A stretch of 64,000 nt of DNA from Pseudomonadota bacterium. GTDB taxonomy: Bacteria > Pseudomonadota > Gammaproteobacteria > Halothiobacillales > Halothiobacillaceae. The first letter of the stretch is position 1, and each line of letters starts with the position of its first letter. The stretch is from positions 1 to 64,000 of the forward strand of contig JAJYYE010000011.1 in assembly GCA_021801265.1 (NCBI GenBank), read 5' to 3'. This document shows positions 1-7,102 of this stretch, in pieces. Both the position numbers and the translations under genes were made by a program. The notes below the pieces were generated by a model. It did no database searches and had not been told where the DNA came from. It saw only the letters and a program-made list of their open reading frames with translations.

Positions 1-126
1 TCGGCTGAGGAACAAGCGAAAGGCCGGTACCGTGACTCAACCGGAGACCGTAAACGAGCCCAAGGGGGTCAATTTTATTTCGGCGATTTGACCGCCAAAG
101 GGGTCACTTTTCAGTCGGCGTTGACA
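1..126 (+). mobile_element. Right end of an IS21-family insertion sequence
   Basis: Two imperfect direct repeats of about 28 bases lie at 65-92 and 100-126. Both begin GGGGTCA, continue through a T-rich stretch and TCGGCG, and finish TTGAC. The outer copy ends in TTGACA at 126, so the inverse tip reads TGTCAACGCCGACTG. Multiple terminal repeats with a TGT...ACA tip and a GGGTCA core are characteristic of IS21-family ends. The body of the element lies outside the window to the left. The family call is from memory of IS21 termini, not from a database match. Confidence 0.6.
2..91 (+). CDS. C-terminal fragment, probable IstB helper ATPase of the IS21-family element
   Basis: An open frame enters from the left edge and stops at 89-91, overlapping the first terminal repeat of the IS21-like end. 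The tail begins RLRNKRKAGTV and is basic, like the C-termini of IstB proteins. In IS21 elements istB is the last gene before the right end, which fits the position. A second frame is open to base 159 but runs through the IS tip and is not credible. Only 29 residues are visible, so the identification rests mainly on context. Confidence 0.4.
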   Translation, partial: RLRNKRKAGTVTQPETVNEPKGVNFISAI

Positions 127-246
127 TGTATCGAAGTTGTCGCCTTGGCTTTGGATTAAATTTGTCTCCTTCTAGCCGATTGTGGATGTTAACAACACCC
201 TGCTTGATGGTCAGCTTTGTGCCCTGAGATGGTCGTCAAGTATTTT

Positions 247-1539
247 TTATGTAGCTTGAGCGGCTTCCGGGAGGTCCGGCAGCGAAAGCAATGGCGAGCC
301 ACGGCGTTTAAGTGCAGTCAGATATTTCGACTCATCATACGGTGTACGCGTCAGCCAGCAGCGGTACAGGATGCGCGCCCACTTGAAGGCTAGAGCGCGT
401 AGCGCGGCCTGATGGGCTGCGCCCTTGGCGCGCTGCTGACGGTAGTAGGCATTGGCCCAGTAGGAGCGGGGAATAGTCAATGCGGCCCACTCAACAAAGG
501 TCTGGCGCATAAATGTCGGGCATTGCATTCGCCAGTGCACCCAATGTTGCTTGCCGCTGCGCTCTGTGACCGGAGCGATGCCGGCATACATCTGGATTTC
601 GGCGGCGCTTGCATAGCGGTCGCGCTGTTCGCCAAAGGCAACCAGCAAGCGCGGAGCCAGTGTCGGCCCGGCGCCAGGCAATGACCTGAACAGTTCATAA
701 TCTGGAAGCGTTGGAGCCAGCGCCTCGATTTCAGCATCGAAGCGGGCAATGGACTTGAGCGTTATCCGCAACTGTTCCACCAGACTTTCAACCAGCAGTT
801 GTTTGGGCCTGATGATGGCGGGATCCTCGGTCAGCGGCACCGCATTCTTGATGCTGGCAAGCCGTTCCTCGACCAACTTGTGGTGGTGGCAGTTGTGCTC
901 CCGGAAGAAGGCTTCCAAGGTTTTGCGGCGGGCTTGCCGCAACTGCTTCAAGGTAGGCCAACGGGCCATGAACTCACAGAACAATGTGGTGCCCTTATTC
1001 TCGAACCACTCGTGGGTTAGGGGATAGTATTGCTTGAGGTTGCTGATCAGGCGATTGGTGAGGCGCCGCTGTTCGTCCACGATCTGGCGGCGCTCCTCCA
1101 GAAGCAGCGTCAGCGCGCGAATGCCGGAGCTTTGCGGGCGAAGTGGCTTCAACTTATCCCGGTGATTCATGAGAATCTCCAGGGCGATCTGTGCATCCGT
1201 TGGGTCTGACTTGGCGCGGCTGGGCTTGAAGGCTTGCCGGTATTTAGCGAGTGTGGCCGGATTGATCGGGAACAGGACCAGGAAATCGTACTTTTGCAGT
1301 GCATAGACCAATGCGCCGCGGGATGTCTCGATGCAGATAGCCACGGGCCGGCCGTGGAATCTGTGCCGCAGGGTGACCACCCAGTCTTCAATGTCAGCCG
1401 GGCGATGCGGCAGGACAGCAAACTCTCGCTGGACGCCGTCTGCAGCCTGCAGACAAATGTCGTGCTTGGTATCTGCCCAGTCGATACCGATAAAGGCGGC
1501 AAATTCGCCGCCGGATTGAAGTGTGAGTTGAGATTTCAT
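247..1539 (-). CDS. IS110-family transposase (DEDD recombinase)
   Basis: A 430-residue transposase that moves an IS110-type element by a site-specific-recombinase-like mechanism guided by a bridge RNA. The N-terminal RuvC-like DEDD domain is visible as IGIDWADTKHD, CIETSRGAL and SDPTDAQIA. The C-terminal Transposase_20 domain contains LPGAGPTLAPRLL and the conserved segment YAGIAPVTERSGKQ, which holds the candidate catalytic serine. The frame stays open 21 codons further upstream. The ATG at 1539 is preferred because GGAGG sits 6-7 bases before it and family members start just ahead of the GID motif. Length is normal and no frameshift is seen, so it may be active. Untranslated DNA upstream of the start (1540 to about 1850) is where IS110-group elements encode their RNA. 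Confidence 0.9.
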   Translation of the reverse strand: MKSQLTLQSGGEFAAFIGIDWADTKHDICLQAADGVQREFAVLPHRPADIEDWVVTLRHRFHGRPVAICIETSRGALVYALQKYDFLVLFPINPATLAKYRQAFKPSRAKSDPTDAQIALEILMNHRDKLKPLRPQSSGIRALTLLLEERRQIVDEQRRLTNRLISNLKQYYPLTHEWFENKGTTLFCEFMARWPTLKQLRQARRKTLEAFFREHNCHHHKLVEERLASIKNAVPLTEDPAIIRPKQLLVESLVEQLRITLKSIARFDAEIEALAPTLPDYELFRSLPGAGPTLAPRLLVAFGEQRDRYASAAEIQMYAGIAPVTERSGKQHWVHWRMQCPTFMRQTFVEWAALTIPRSYWANAYYRQQRAKGAAHQAALRALAFKWARILYRCWLTRTPYDESKYLTALKRRGSPLLSLPDLPEAAQAT

Positions 1540-1742
1540 GATGACCTCCGGAGTGCTAGGCTGAAGGCACGGGATGTGCGTGCTTGGGCGCTGCGAAGGC
1601 AATATAAGAGAGCCGGTGTGACGGCAAGCCCTGAGTATTCGTTGTCGCGCTCAAGTGCACCTGCGGATTCGAAACCAAAGCGGTGATCATCGGGTGATTT
1701 GGCCGAGAAATTCGTAATCCGCAGGCGCATATCCCGCTTCCA

Positions 1743-1778
1743 CCGACAGCTACCTGTCGGCTGTGATCAGTATCACAG
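1743..1778. repeat. Two adjacent perfect hairpins upstream of the IS110 transposase; candidate bridge-RNA part
   Basis: CCGACAG-CTAC-CTGTCGG (1743-1760) is followed without a gap by CTGTGAT-CAGT-ATCACAG (1761-1778). Both have 7-bp perfect stems and 4-base loops. They lie about 200 bases upstream of the transposase start, within the noncoding end where IS110-group elements carry their bridge RNA. Alternative explanations are a REP-like palindrome pair, which IS110 elements often target, or an operator. No promoter was assigned. Confidence 0.5.
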
Positions 1779-1846
1779 AAAACGGGATGGACTAACTATA
1801 TAGGCCGAACACCACTCATATGAGCGGTGACGCTTTCTGGAACTTG

Positions 1847-1865
1847 ATCACAGCCGGCCTGTGAT
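1847..1865. repeat. Hairpin sharing arms with the 1761-1778 palindrome
   Basis: ATCACAG-CCGGC-CTGTGAT is a perfect 7-bp stem with a 5-base loop. Its arms are the same heptamer pair as the hairpin at 1761-1778 but in inverted order. The stop codon of the small minus-strand gene (1848) lies inside it. It may mark the outer limit of the IS110-type element or belong to a repeat family the element inserted into. Confidence 0.45.
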
Positions 1866-2111
1866 TTCAGGGTTATTTCGTAAGGCTTTCTCGCCGCTGT
1901 CGTTTTTCGCTACTCCGGTTTTCCTGTTTTGCTTCTCTTCAGCCTCTCCTGTCATTTCGGTCATAAGACAGTCCTTGATTGCCTGCTTTTCAAAGATGAT
2001 GCGTTGTGATCTGGCCTTCATCTCTGCGGCCTCTTTCGATTCAAAACCCAGATCAGTGAACACGTTGCCGCCGGCAGGGGTGATGTGCATGGATTTGGTC
2101 TTTATGCTCAT
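1848..2111 (-). pseudogene. Antitoxin-like protein with a lost HTH domain (XRE/HigA-type N-terminus)
   Basis: An 87-residue frame. The first 55 residues contain KSMHITPAGGNVFTDLGF and a helical segment, as I recall from small XRE-family antitoxins of RelE/HigB-type modules. Those proteins continue into a helix-turn-helix. Here the remainder is a charged, low-complexity tail (EEKQNRKTGVAKND) with no HTH pattern, and it ends in a hairpin next to the IS110 element. A good ribosome site, GAGGAG, precedes the ATG at 2111. A short open frame that ends TAA directly before this ATG (about 2115-2210, containing RLFLMLWVNLS) could be the tail of a lost toxin gene. Truncation is inferred from family knowledge. 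Confidence 0.4.
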
Positions 2112-2208
2112 TTATTGCTCCTCACTTCCAGGCCCTTGCTTGCTTAGATTAACCCAAAGCATTAAGAACAGTCTGTCTCCAGTCTTGTAGATCTGAACTC
2201 GTACACGA

Positions 2209-3048
2209 TCAGAGATACGAAGGCAGTTCAGCGTTTGTCAGATAGTCAATGAAGTCCGGATTATCGAGTACAGCGCCATAGAACACATGTTCCCAGGCAT
2301 TCAATGAGGGTTCTTCCGCCCTATACCTGAATGATGCTAACGCCTGTTGGACGTCTTGGCCGGTTGTTCTCAAGCGATCAACACTGCGAAGCAGTCGACG
2401 GTGTTCGTTCCGAAAAAATTTCGCGTATCTTTTTTCGATTCCAAGCTCCCTCAAGTGGGTACGCACCAAATTCGTCTCTGAAGGACTTAGGCCCTCAACG
2501 ACCCCAAGAGTAAACGTTGGAGCATTGAAAGGGGCTTGAATCTCAAGATGCAACACTTGTGCGGCGACAAAGGTATCGAAATATGGATGGATAAAAAAAC
2601 GAGGAGTCTGCGCATTGCCGACCTTGTCCAGTTTAGCATTCTGGCACGCGTCACACATTGGGAAGAGATTCACGGGCGTAACACTGAAGTGTGGATAGAG
2701 TTGCTTTGGCAGATAGTGGTCGAGGGTGTTTGGACGCCCCGATTCACCGCATGCTGGACAAATGGATAAATCGTTGTCTCGCATTGATTTGAGTAACGGT
2801 CGCTGAACAGAGTTTTCGGCTGGTGACAAGTAGAGGTTTAGGAACGAGGTTGTCCTGGGCTGAATAGCGGCCCAAGTAGTCACAGTAGGTGGCAATCCAG
2901 CAGCTTCGATATACTGCCGGACACGTTCTCGCCACTCATCCTTGATGCCTTTGAAGAAAGTGGCATTAACGCCATTGGCCCGTTCCGCAACGATCTCTGT
3001 CACAAGCTGCACATTATCTGCAGCAGGCATAGGCAGCTTCATTACCAT
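2209..3048 (-). CDS. HNH endonuclease, PtuB-like partner of a Septu-type defence pair
   Basis: A 279-residue predicted nuclease. The HNH module lies in the middle: CPACGESGRPNTLDHYLPK followed by FSVTPVNLFPMC and CDACQNAKLDK, giving two CxxC zinc knuckles and the DH catalytic pair. The gene overlaps the end of the upstream ATPase gene by 7 bases (ATG at 3048, GGAAGG about 9 bases upstream). An alternative ATG at 3042 forms a TAATG junction with the ATPase stop. An overlapping ATPase followed by an HNH protein is the defining layout of Septu (PtuA/PtuB), where the complex degrades nucleic acid during phage infection. The pairing and motifs are visible; the defence role is inferred from that family. 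No frameshift is seen. Confidence 0.75.
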   Translation of the reverse strand: MVMKLPMPAADNVQLVTEIVAERANGVNATFFKGIKDEWRERVRQYIEAAGLPPTVTTWAAIQPRTTSFLNLYLSPAENSVQRPLLKSMRDNDLSICPACGESGRPNTLDHYLPKQLYPHFSVTPVNLFPMCDACQNAKLDKVGNAQTPRFFIHPYFDTFVAAQVLHLEIQAPFNAPTFTLGVVEGLSPSETNLVRTHLRELGIEKRYAKFFRNEHRRLLRSVDRLRTTGQDVQQALASFRYRAEEPSLNAWEHVFYGAVLDNPDFIDYLTNAELPSYL

Positions 3049-4742
3049 CGCCCGTTACCTTCCATTGCCTTGATCTGCACGAGCAGTTCCTCGTTCAGAT
3101 TATCATCCATGGCTTCAATCAGAGCCTCCGCAGAACCAAATTCTTCGAACTTCTGTTCAAGCCACTTTTCGTATGGCTTTGATACGCTGTTGTCTCCAAA
3201 GACATATGAAGAGATTCTCTGGATATCGCCGCCGAATGTTTGAAAGGGAGGATGTGTAATTGCAAGGCCATTTTCGGTACGTGCGAATACATGCACGCAG
3301 TCAGCCGGGACTTCACGGACGATGACTTCGGAATGGCTGGCGAGCAATGCCTTCGAATTGAAACTGGCAAGAATCTGCTTCAGCATCTTAATGAACTGAA
3401 TCTCCAATGTCGGATGGAGAAACAATTCAGGCTCGTCAATGAGCACCAAGCTATTGCGGCGGATGACCCCTAGTAGATTAACAACAATGTAGGCGAAGAG
3501 GCGCTGCCCTGAACTGAGCTCTATAGGTTTACTGTTCTTGAAAAAAATGAGGCCTGACTTGGCAATGCAGGCATTGAGGAGATGACTTACTACTGCGTGA
3601 TTCATGGTGTGCGAAGCGATTGGGATGTAACGGTGGCCATCAAAGTTGAGGTCAGTGGGTTCTGAGACCTCATCGAAATTAGAGTATAGTGACTCCACGC
3701 GCGCGTTGGGCTCAATCTCTACTGCAGCGAAGTCAAACTCGAATGCGGTCAGTAGCACCCTTTCCATCGTGCTGATTTTCTTTGCCCAGTCTGTGATTGC
3801 CTTATACCTTTGGTCGTCAGCTAGGCAAGATATAAGTGATTGTGCGGCATTTATCTTTGGATAATCGTGTGATAGCAATATCGGTCGCTCAAGTGCTCCG
3901 TCCGTATATTCGTCCGAGCGCCCCCTGAAACCAAAGTACCGGTAAGCGCCCTTGTCTTGGACAATCACCCCCTCCATATCGACGGGGAAGTGCTCGAAGG
4001 GGCTGTAGGAAACCACTACTAACTGGCTGACATTAGGCGGTTCGGCAAAACCGAGTTCTCCATCTTGTGGGGCGATCCAGGTTTCCACCATCTGGTGGAG
4101 AACACGAGATTTTCCCGTACCGTTCGGGCCGATCAAAACATTAATTTCATGTGGAAGCAGGCTGTCGGACGCGAAGTTGAGAGCAAGTGTTGAGGTCGCA
4201 CGGAACACGTCTTGAAAACGAAACTCAAAATTCTGTACGGCAATCACTTGATTATCGAGTACCTTCCATCCATCTAAGTAGGCCGCGACGTTCCCGCGCT
4301 CACGTTGCAGTGATTGCTTGAACCCCTCTGTTTCAACAAGATACAAGGCGACCGGATCCAAATCCCGCACCAAGACGCTGGCATCGCGAAGTGCATGTGC
4401 GATTTGGATGGTTGTTTGGCCGTCTAAATGCACCTTCAACTGTTGATAAAAAGTGATCTCAGACGGCACGGATATGTAGTCAATGCCTGGTGCCGGGAAG
4501 GTGCCGTCCCAGCCTGACTCGCGCAACCGATCCAGCTCGAGTCTCGCCTTGTAGTGGTTCGCGATCAGGAGCCGAATTATCCCAAGTTCAACAAGTTGTC
4601 CTCCAATGCGACAGGTGATTGTAAAGCTGGTCTCATAGCCATAGTCATTCCAGTTGTCCCAGAGCAACTCCAGAACGTCATCAGTGCCTTCAGGCTCTGG
4701 ATTACTTCGGGCACTGCGCCGACCTAAATAACAAATCCTCAT
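3042..4742 (-). CDS. AAA/ABC-type ATPase, PtuA-like component of a Septu-type defence pair
   Basis: A 566-residue soluble ATPase of the SMC/RecF/OLD-like type. Walker A is LIGPNGTGKSRVL near residue 205, an ABC-like signature is ELSSGQRLFAYIV, Walker B is SLVLIDEPELFLHP, and a switch histidine is in LLASHSE. About 190 residues of insert separate Walker A from the signature. There is no TOPRIM nuclease, so the partner HNH protein would supply cleavage. The start is well supported: AGGAG lies 6 bases before the ATG, and the stop of the upstream mazF fragment overlaps it as TAATG, implying translational coupling. The operon order is mazE, mazF fragment, this gene, HNH gene. Septu PtuA is the best match by architecture; a different OLD-like defence ATPase remains possible. 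Confidence 0.75.
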   Translation of the reverse strand: MRICYLGRRSARSNPEPEGTDDVLELLWDNWNDYGYETSFTITCRIGGQLVELGIIRLLIANHYKARLELDRLRESGWDGTFPAPGIDYISVPSEITFYQQLKVHLDGQTTIQIAHALRDASVLVRDLDPVALYLVETEGFKQSLQRERGNVAAYLDGWKVLDNQVIAVQNFEFRFQDVFRATSTLALNFASDSLLPHEINVLIGPNGTGKSRVLHQMVETWIAPQDGELGFAEPPNVSQLVVVSYSPFEHFPVDMEGVIVQDKGAYRYFGFRGRSDEYTDGALERPILLSHDYPKINAAQSLISCLADDQRYKAITDWAKKISTMERVLLTAFEFDFAAVEIEPNARVESLYSNFDEVSEPTDLNFDGHRYIPIASHTMNHAVVSHLLNACIAKSGLIFFKNSKPIELSSGQRLFAYIVVNLLGVIRRNSLVLIDEPELFLHPTLEIQFIKMLKQILASFNSKALLASHSEVIVREVPADCVHVFARTENGLAITHPPFQTFGGDIQRISSYVFGDNSVSKPYEKWLEQKFEEFGSAEALIEAMDDNLNEELLVQIKAMEGNGRW

Positions 4743-4876
4743 TACCTGCTCCTAACGCTCTTGTGGCTGAATCGGGTTCTACCCCGCCCATGCTGCGCAT
4801 GCCCAAGGCTGGTGTTGATGACAATCCAAACTATGTCCCCCGAATCGGGAACGAACTCTTCATTACGTCTCGTCAT
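4742..4876 (-). pseudogene. Truncated MazF/PemK toxin gene
   Basis: A 44-residue frame directly downstream of mazE. It reads FVPDSGDIVWI then SLGHAQHGRGR, which matches the N-terminal MazF pattern (FVPDxGDIVW, GxEQxGRRPA). After about residue 33 the homology is lost and the frame stops in a TAA that overlaps the ATG of the PtuA-like ATPase (TAATG). MazF needs about 110 residues, including a later conserved RNase surface, so this peptide should be inactive. The break coincides with the start of the defence pair, as if that pair had replaced the rest of the toxin gene. The match was made by eye. Confidence 0.65.
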
Positions 4877-4882
4877 AGTCGG

Positions 4883-5125
4883 TTACCAGACTTCTTTGCC
4901 TCGTGGTGAACCGAGATCAATCAAGGAATGCTGATTGTTCGGTGTAATCTTCGCCAGTAGGTCTTCCAGCGACAGTTTGTTGCGTCGGATCGGGCGAATC
5001 GTGATGCAACCATCTTCTGCCTTAATCTCTACTTTCATGTCTTGGCTGAGATTTGCTGCAGCCATGATCACGGCAGGAATCCGAATGGCAGCGTAATTCC
5101 CACATTTCTTGATAGTGCTGCGCAT
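4883..5125 (-). CDS. mazE: MazE/PemI-type antitoxin (SpoVT/AbrB fold)
   Basis: An 80-residue protein with the classic AbrB-fold N-terminus (STIKKCGNYAAIRIPAVIM), then a swapped-hairpin strand region (VEIKAEDGCITIRPIRR) and a C-terminal toxin-binding tail (LAKITPNNQHSLIDLG...GKEVW). In intact modules the antitoxin binds its own promoter and wraps the MazF toxin. Here the toxin is truncated, so the antitoxin would be an orphan. It may still act as an autoregulator of the downstream ATPase/HNH genes, which appear to share its transcript. The ATG at 5125 follows a plausible AAGGTGAAC ribosome site. Family assignment is confident; a regulatory role is inference. Confidence 0.85.
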   Translation of the reverse strand: MRSTIKKCGNYAAIRIPAVIMAAANLSQDMKVEIKAEDGCITIRPIRRNKLSLEDLLAKITPNNQHSLIDLGSPRGKEVW

Positions 5126-5235
5126 GTGTTCACCTTGTTATTGGCTGCATGGCCACTTACTGGCGCTTACAAACAACTAGCGGTCATTGTACCAACCACG
5201 TCGCCATCGCGGCTCGACTTAAACCAAATGGCCTC

Positions 5236-5560
5236 TTAAAACCTGGGGCGAATCAATGTAAATGTTTCGGTGATTGGGTCGTAGTCGAAGCTCTCGATTT
5301 TTCCTAAAAATGAGGAGCCTGGGGTGACGACGCCTGTTGCAAGAAGGCGTTTTTCTACAATGACGCTCGCCCCCATTTGACGTAGTGTCACCTCTCCCCC
5401 CTCGATTTTGTATGTACGAGTGTTTGGAGGACAGGCAGTACTTGTAATCTGTCCACAGTACTGTGGCTATATCCCTCAAGCCGAAGCTGAGGCAAACTCC
5501 TATCAGCAACGTGCCAAGCAGCCCGTTACCGTGGTCTAACTTAAACCAAACTGACTTCAT
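5236..5560 (-). pseudogene. Frameshifted small membrane-anchored protein of unknown function
   Basis: From the ATG at 5560 one frame encodes a hydrophobic N-terminus (LLGTLLIGVCLSFGL) and then turns into low-quality basic sequence. A second frame, ending at 5236, encodes a plausible beta-rich tail (YKIEGGEVTLRQMGASVIVE, then SFLGKIESFDYDPITETFTLI). Joining the two with one base change near 5440-5475 would give a single-pass protein of about 107 residues. The 12-mer ACTTAAACCAAA occurs at both ends of this stretch (5218-5229 and 5538-5549). The minus-strand sequence beyond the stop resembles the gene's own start (IWFK...GT...CL versus VWFK...GT...CL), hinting at a partial duplication. The family is not recognised. 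Confidence 0.4.
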
Positions 5561-5608
5561 GATTCCTGCGGCGATTCAGTTTCCGAGTGGTAAGTTGATC
5601 TGAGGTAC

Positions 5609-7102
5609 TTGGCTCACTCAAATACTGTCTACTCGTGCTTGTCGCACGGAGCCAAGAACTACAGAGATCCAAGAATGAAGCAAATCGAGGCGACTATTCA
5701 GATCACATACAACTGGCATTTTGCCCGCGATTTTCCGGAGCTGCCTCCCAATCTCATCGAGCGTCCGCACTTCCTTGAGACTATTCTCGAAATTTTAAGT
5801 AACGATACCCCTATTGTCTTTCTTGAAGGCGAGGAAGGTGATGGTGCCACTACTACTCTCGCGCAGTTCTGCCATCACTATGCGGAACATACGTTTGCGC
5901 TCTTTATCAAGCCAGCCAGCCGTTTTGCGTACAGCCTCGACTATCTCCGACTCACGCTTGCTGAGCAGTTCTATTGGTACCTCTATGGCACGTCGCTCAA
6001 TAAAGACACGTTGGACGAGAGTGAGTTCGCATCGCTACTGCTTAAAACGCAGCGCAAGGAGCGGACAAAGACGCTGTACTTCGTAGTTGATGGACTTCAC
6101 CAGATTCCTGCTGACGAAGCGCATGTGGTTGGCATAATTCTCAAGGAGGTGCTTCCCATCGGGATGGATCGGTGCCGATTCATTATCACCGGGCAACAAT
6201 CCGGATTGAGCCCACTCTTGCAGAGCAGCATCAAGTCGAAACCTTACCAGCAGCTTCGTTTCCAGCCTCAGGAAAGCCGAATATTCCTGGCTGACACCGA
6301 CATCCAAGAGGCGGACAATTCCATCATTCACAGCCTGTGCCGCGGAATTCCTGGCCGTCTGGCAGCGGTCCGCCGCCTTTTACTGTCAGGTACATCGCTG
6401 GCTTCTATCCTTGAAAACGACCCGACAAAGTACTTGGAATTCGTGAAGCTCGAGTTCGCGGTGATCCCCGCGATGGAGGAGAGTGAACAGATGACGATTG
6501 CAGCCATAGCCTTCTCCAAGATGGGGTTAAGCGTAGATAACATTGCGTCGTTGGTTGGCATCACTGCAGATGCTGTCAAGAGCACTTTGTCCCACTGTCA
6601 GTTCATGGTAACGACCAATGCGAGCCAGGTGGCGTTCATCTCGGAGACGCACAGAAAGTTCGCATGCAGGCAACTGGATCGGTTCAAAACCGCTTCGCTA
6701 GAGGCGCAACTTCACTACCTGCGCGATAATCCTCGTAGCGAAGCATCTCTACGGTTCCTTCCGACATATTACGAGTCGCTGAACCAGCTAGGTGCTTTAG
6801 TCGATTTGCTGTCCAATGAGCATTACTGCGACCTTTTGGAAAGCACTCAATCCTTTGCGGAGTTGAGAAGTCGTGCAGAGTCAGGCGCTCGGAGCGCGGC
6901 GAGCCTCCATCGCACGCATGATGTCTTCAAGTTCTCCTTGCAGCGAACAATATTTGCGAGTGCTAGCACTGCGGAGAGTGATCCCGCGAGAATTGAGGCC
7001 TTAGTGGCTCTTGGAAAGTCCAACGCCGCACTGGTACTGGCACTCGCGAAAGCTGAGGTGACTCAGGAAGACCGCCTAGATCTTCTCTGTGCCTACTGCT
7101 AG
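5609..7102 (+). CDS. STAND-like NTPase, N-terminal part of a split giant protein
   Basis: A 497-residue frame with a P-loop NTPase domain. FLEGEEGDGATTTL (about residues 72-84) sits where Walker A belongs, but the essential lysine is alanine. Walker B is YFVVDGLHQI (D161) and the following RFIITGQ strand resembles STAND/NACHT NTPases. A winged-helix-like segment and the first helical repeats follow. The frame ends at TAG 7100-7102, and a second large frame starts 14 bases earlier. Changing one base in the TAC-TGC-TAG stretch makes the join read seamlessly (LLCAY-ARRIKERYGEI), so this is probably one gene of about 1,658 codons. The TTG start at 5609 has GAGG just upstream; an ATG at 5675 is an alternative. 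A phage-sensing role is likely by architecture but unproven. Confidence 0.65.
   Translation: MAHSNTVYSCLSHGAKNYRDPRMKQIEATIQITYNWHFARDFPELPPNLIERPHFLETILEILSNDTPIVFLEGEEGDGATTTLAQFCHHYAEHTFALFIKPASRFAYSLDYLRLTLAEQFYWYLYGTSLNKDTLDESEFASLLLKTQRKERTKTLYFVVDGLHQIPADEAHVVGIILKEVLPIGMDRCRFIITGQQSGLSPLLQSSIKSKPYQQLRFQPQESRIFLADTDIQEADNSIIHSLCRGIPGRLAAVRRLLLSGTSLASILENDPTKYLEFVKLEFAVIPAMEESEQMTIAAIAFSKMGLSVDNIASLVGITADAVKSTLSHCQFMVTTNASQVAFISETHRKFACRQLDRFKTASLEAQLHYLRDNPRSEASLRFLPTYYESLNQLGALVDLLSNEHYCDLLESTQSFAELRSRAESGARSAASLHRTHDVFKFSLQRTIFASASTAESDPARIEALVALGKSNAALVLALAKAEVTQEDRLDLLCAYC

Noticed and set aside
1234-1686. 150-residue plus-strand frame across the IS110 transposase start
   Set aside because: Antisense shadow of the transposase gene with no independent evidence.
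4740-4775. GCGTTAG motifs just upstream of the ATPase gene (minus strand) and again upstream of capV near 22,660, resembling integron attC/gene-cassette junctions
   Set aside because: Neither matches the GTTRRRY core in its last base, and no partner RYYYAAC arm or imperfect palindrome was found. There is no integrase gene.
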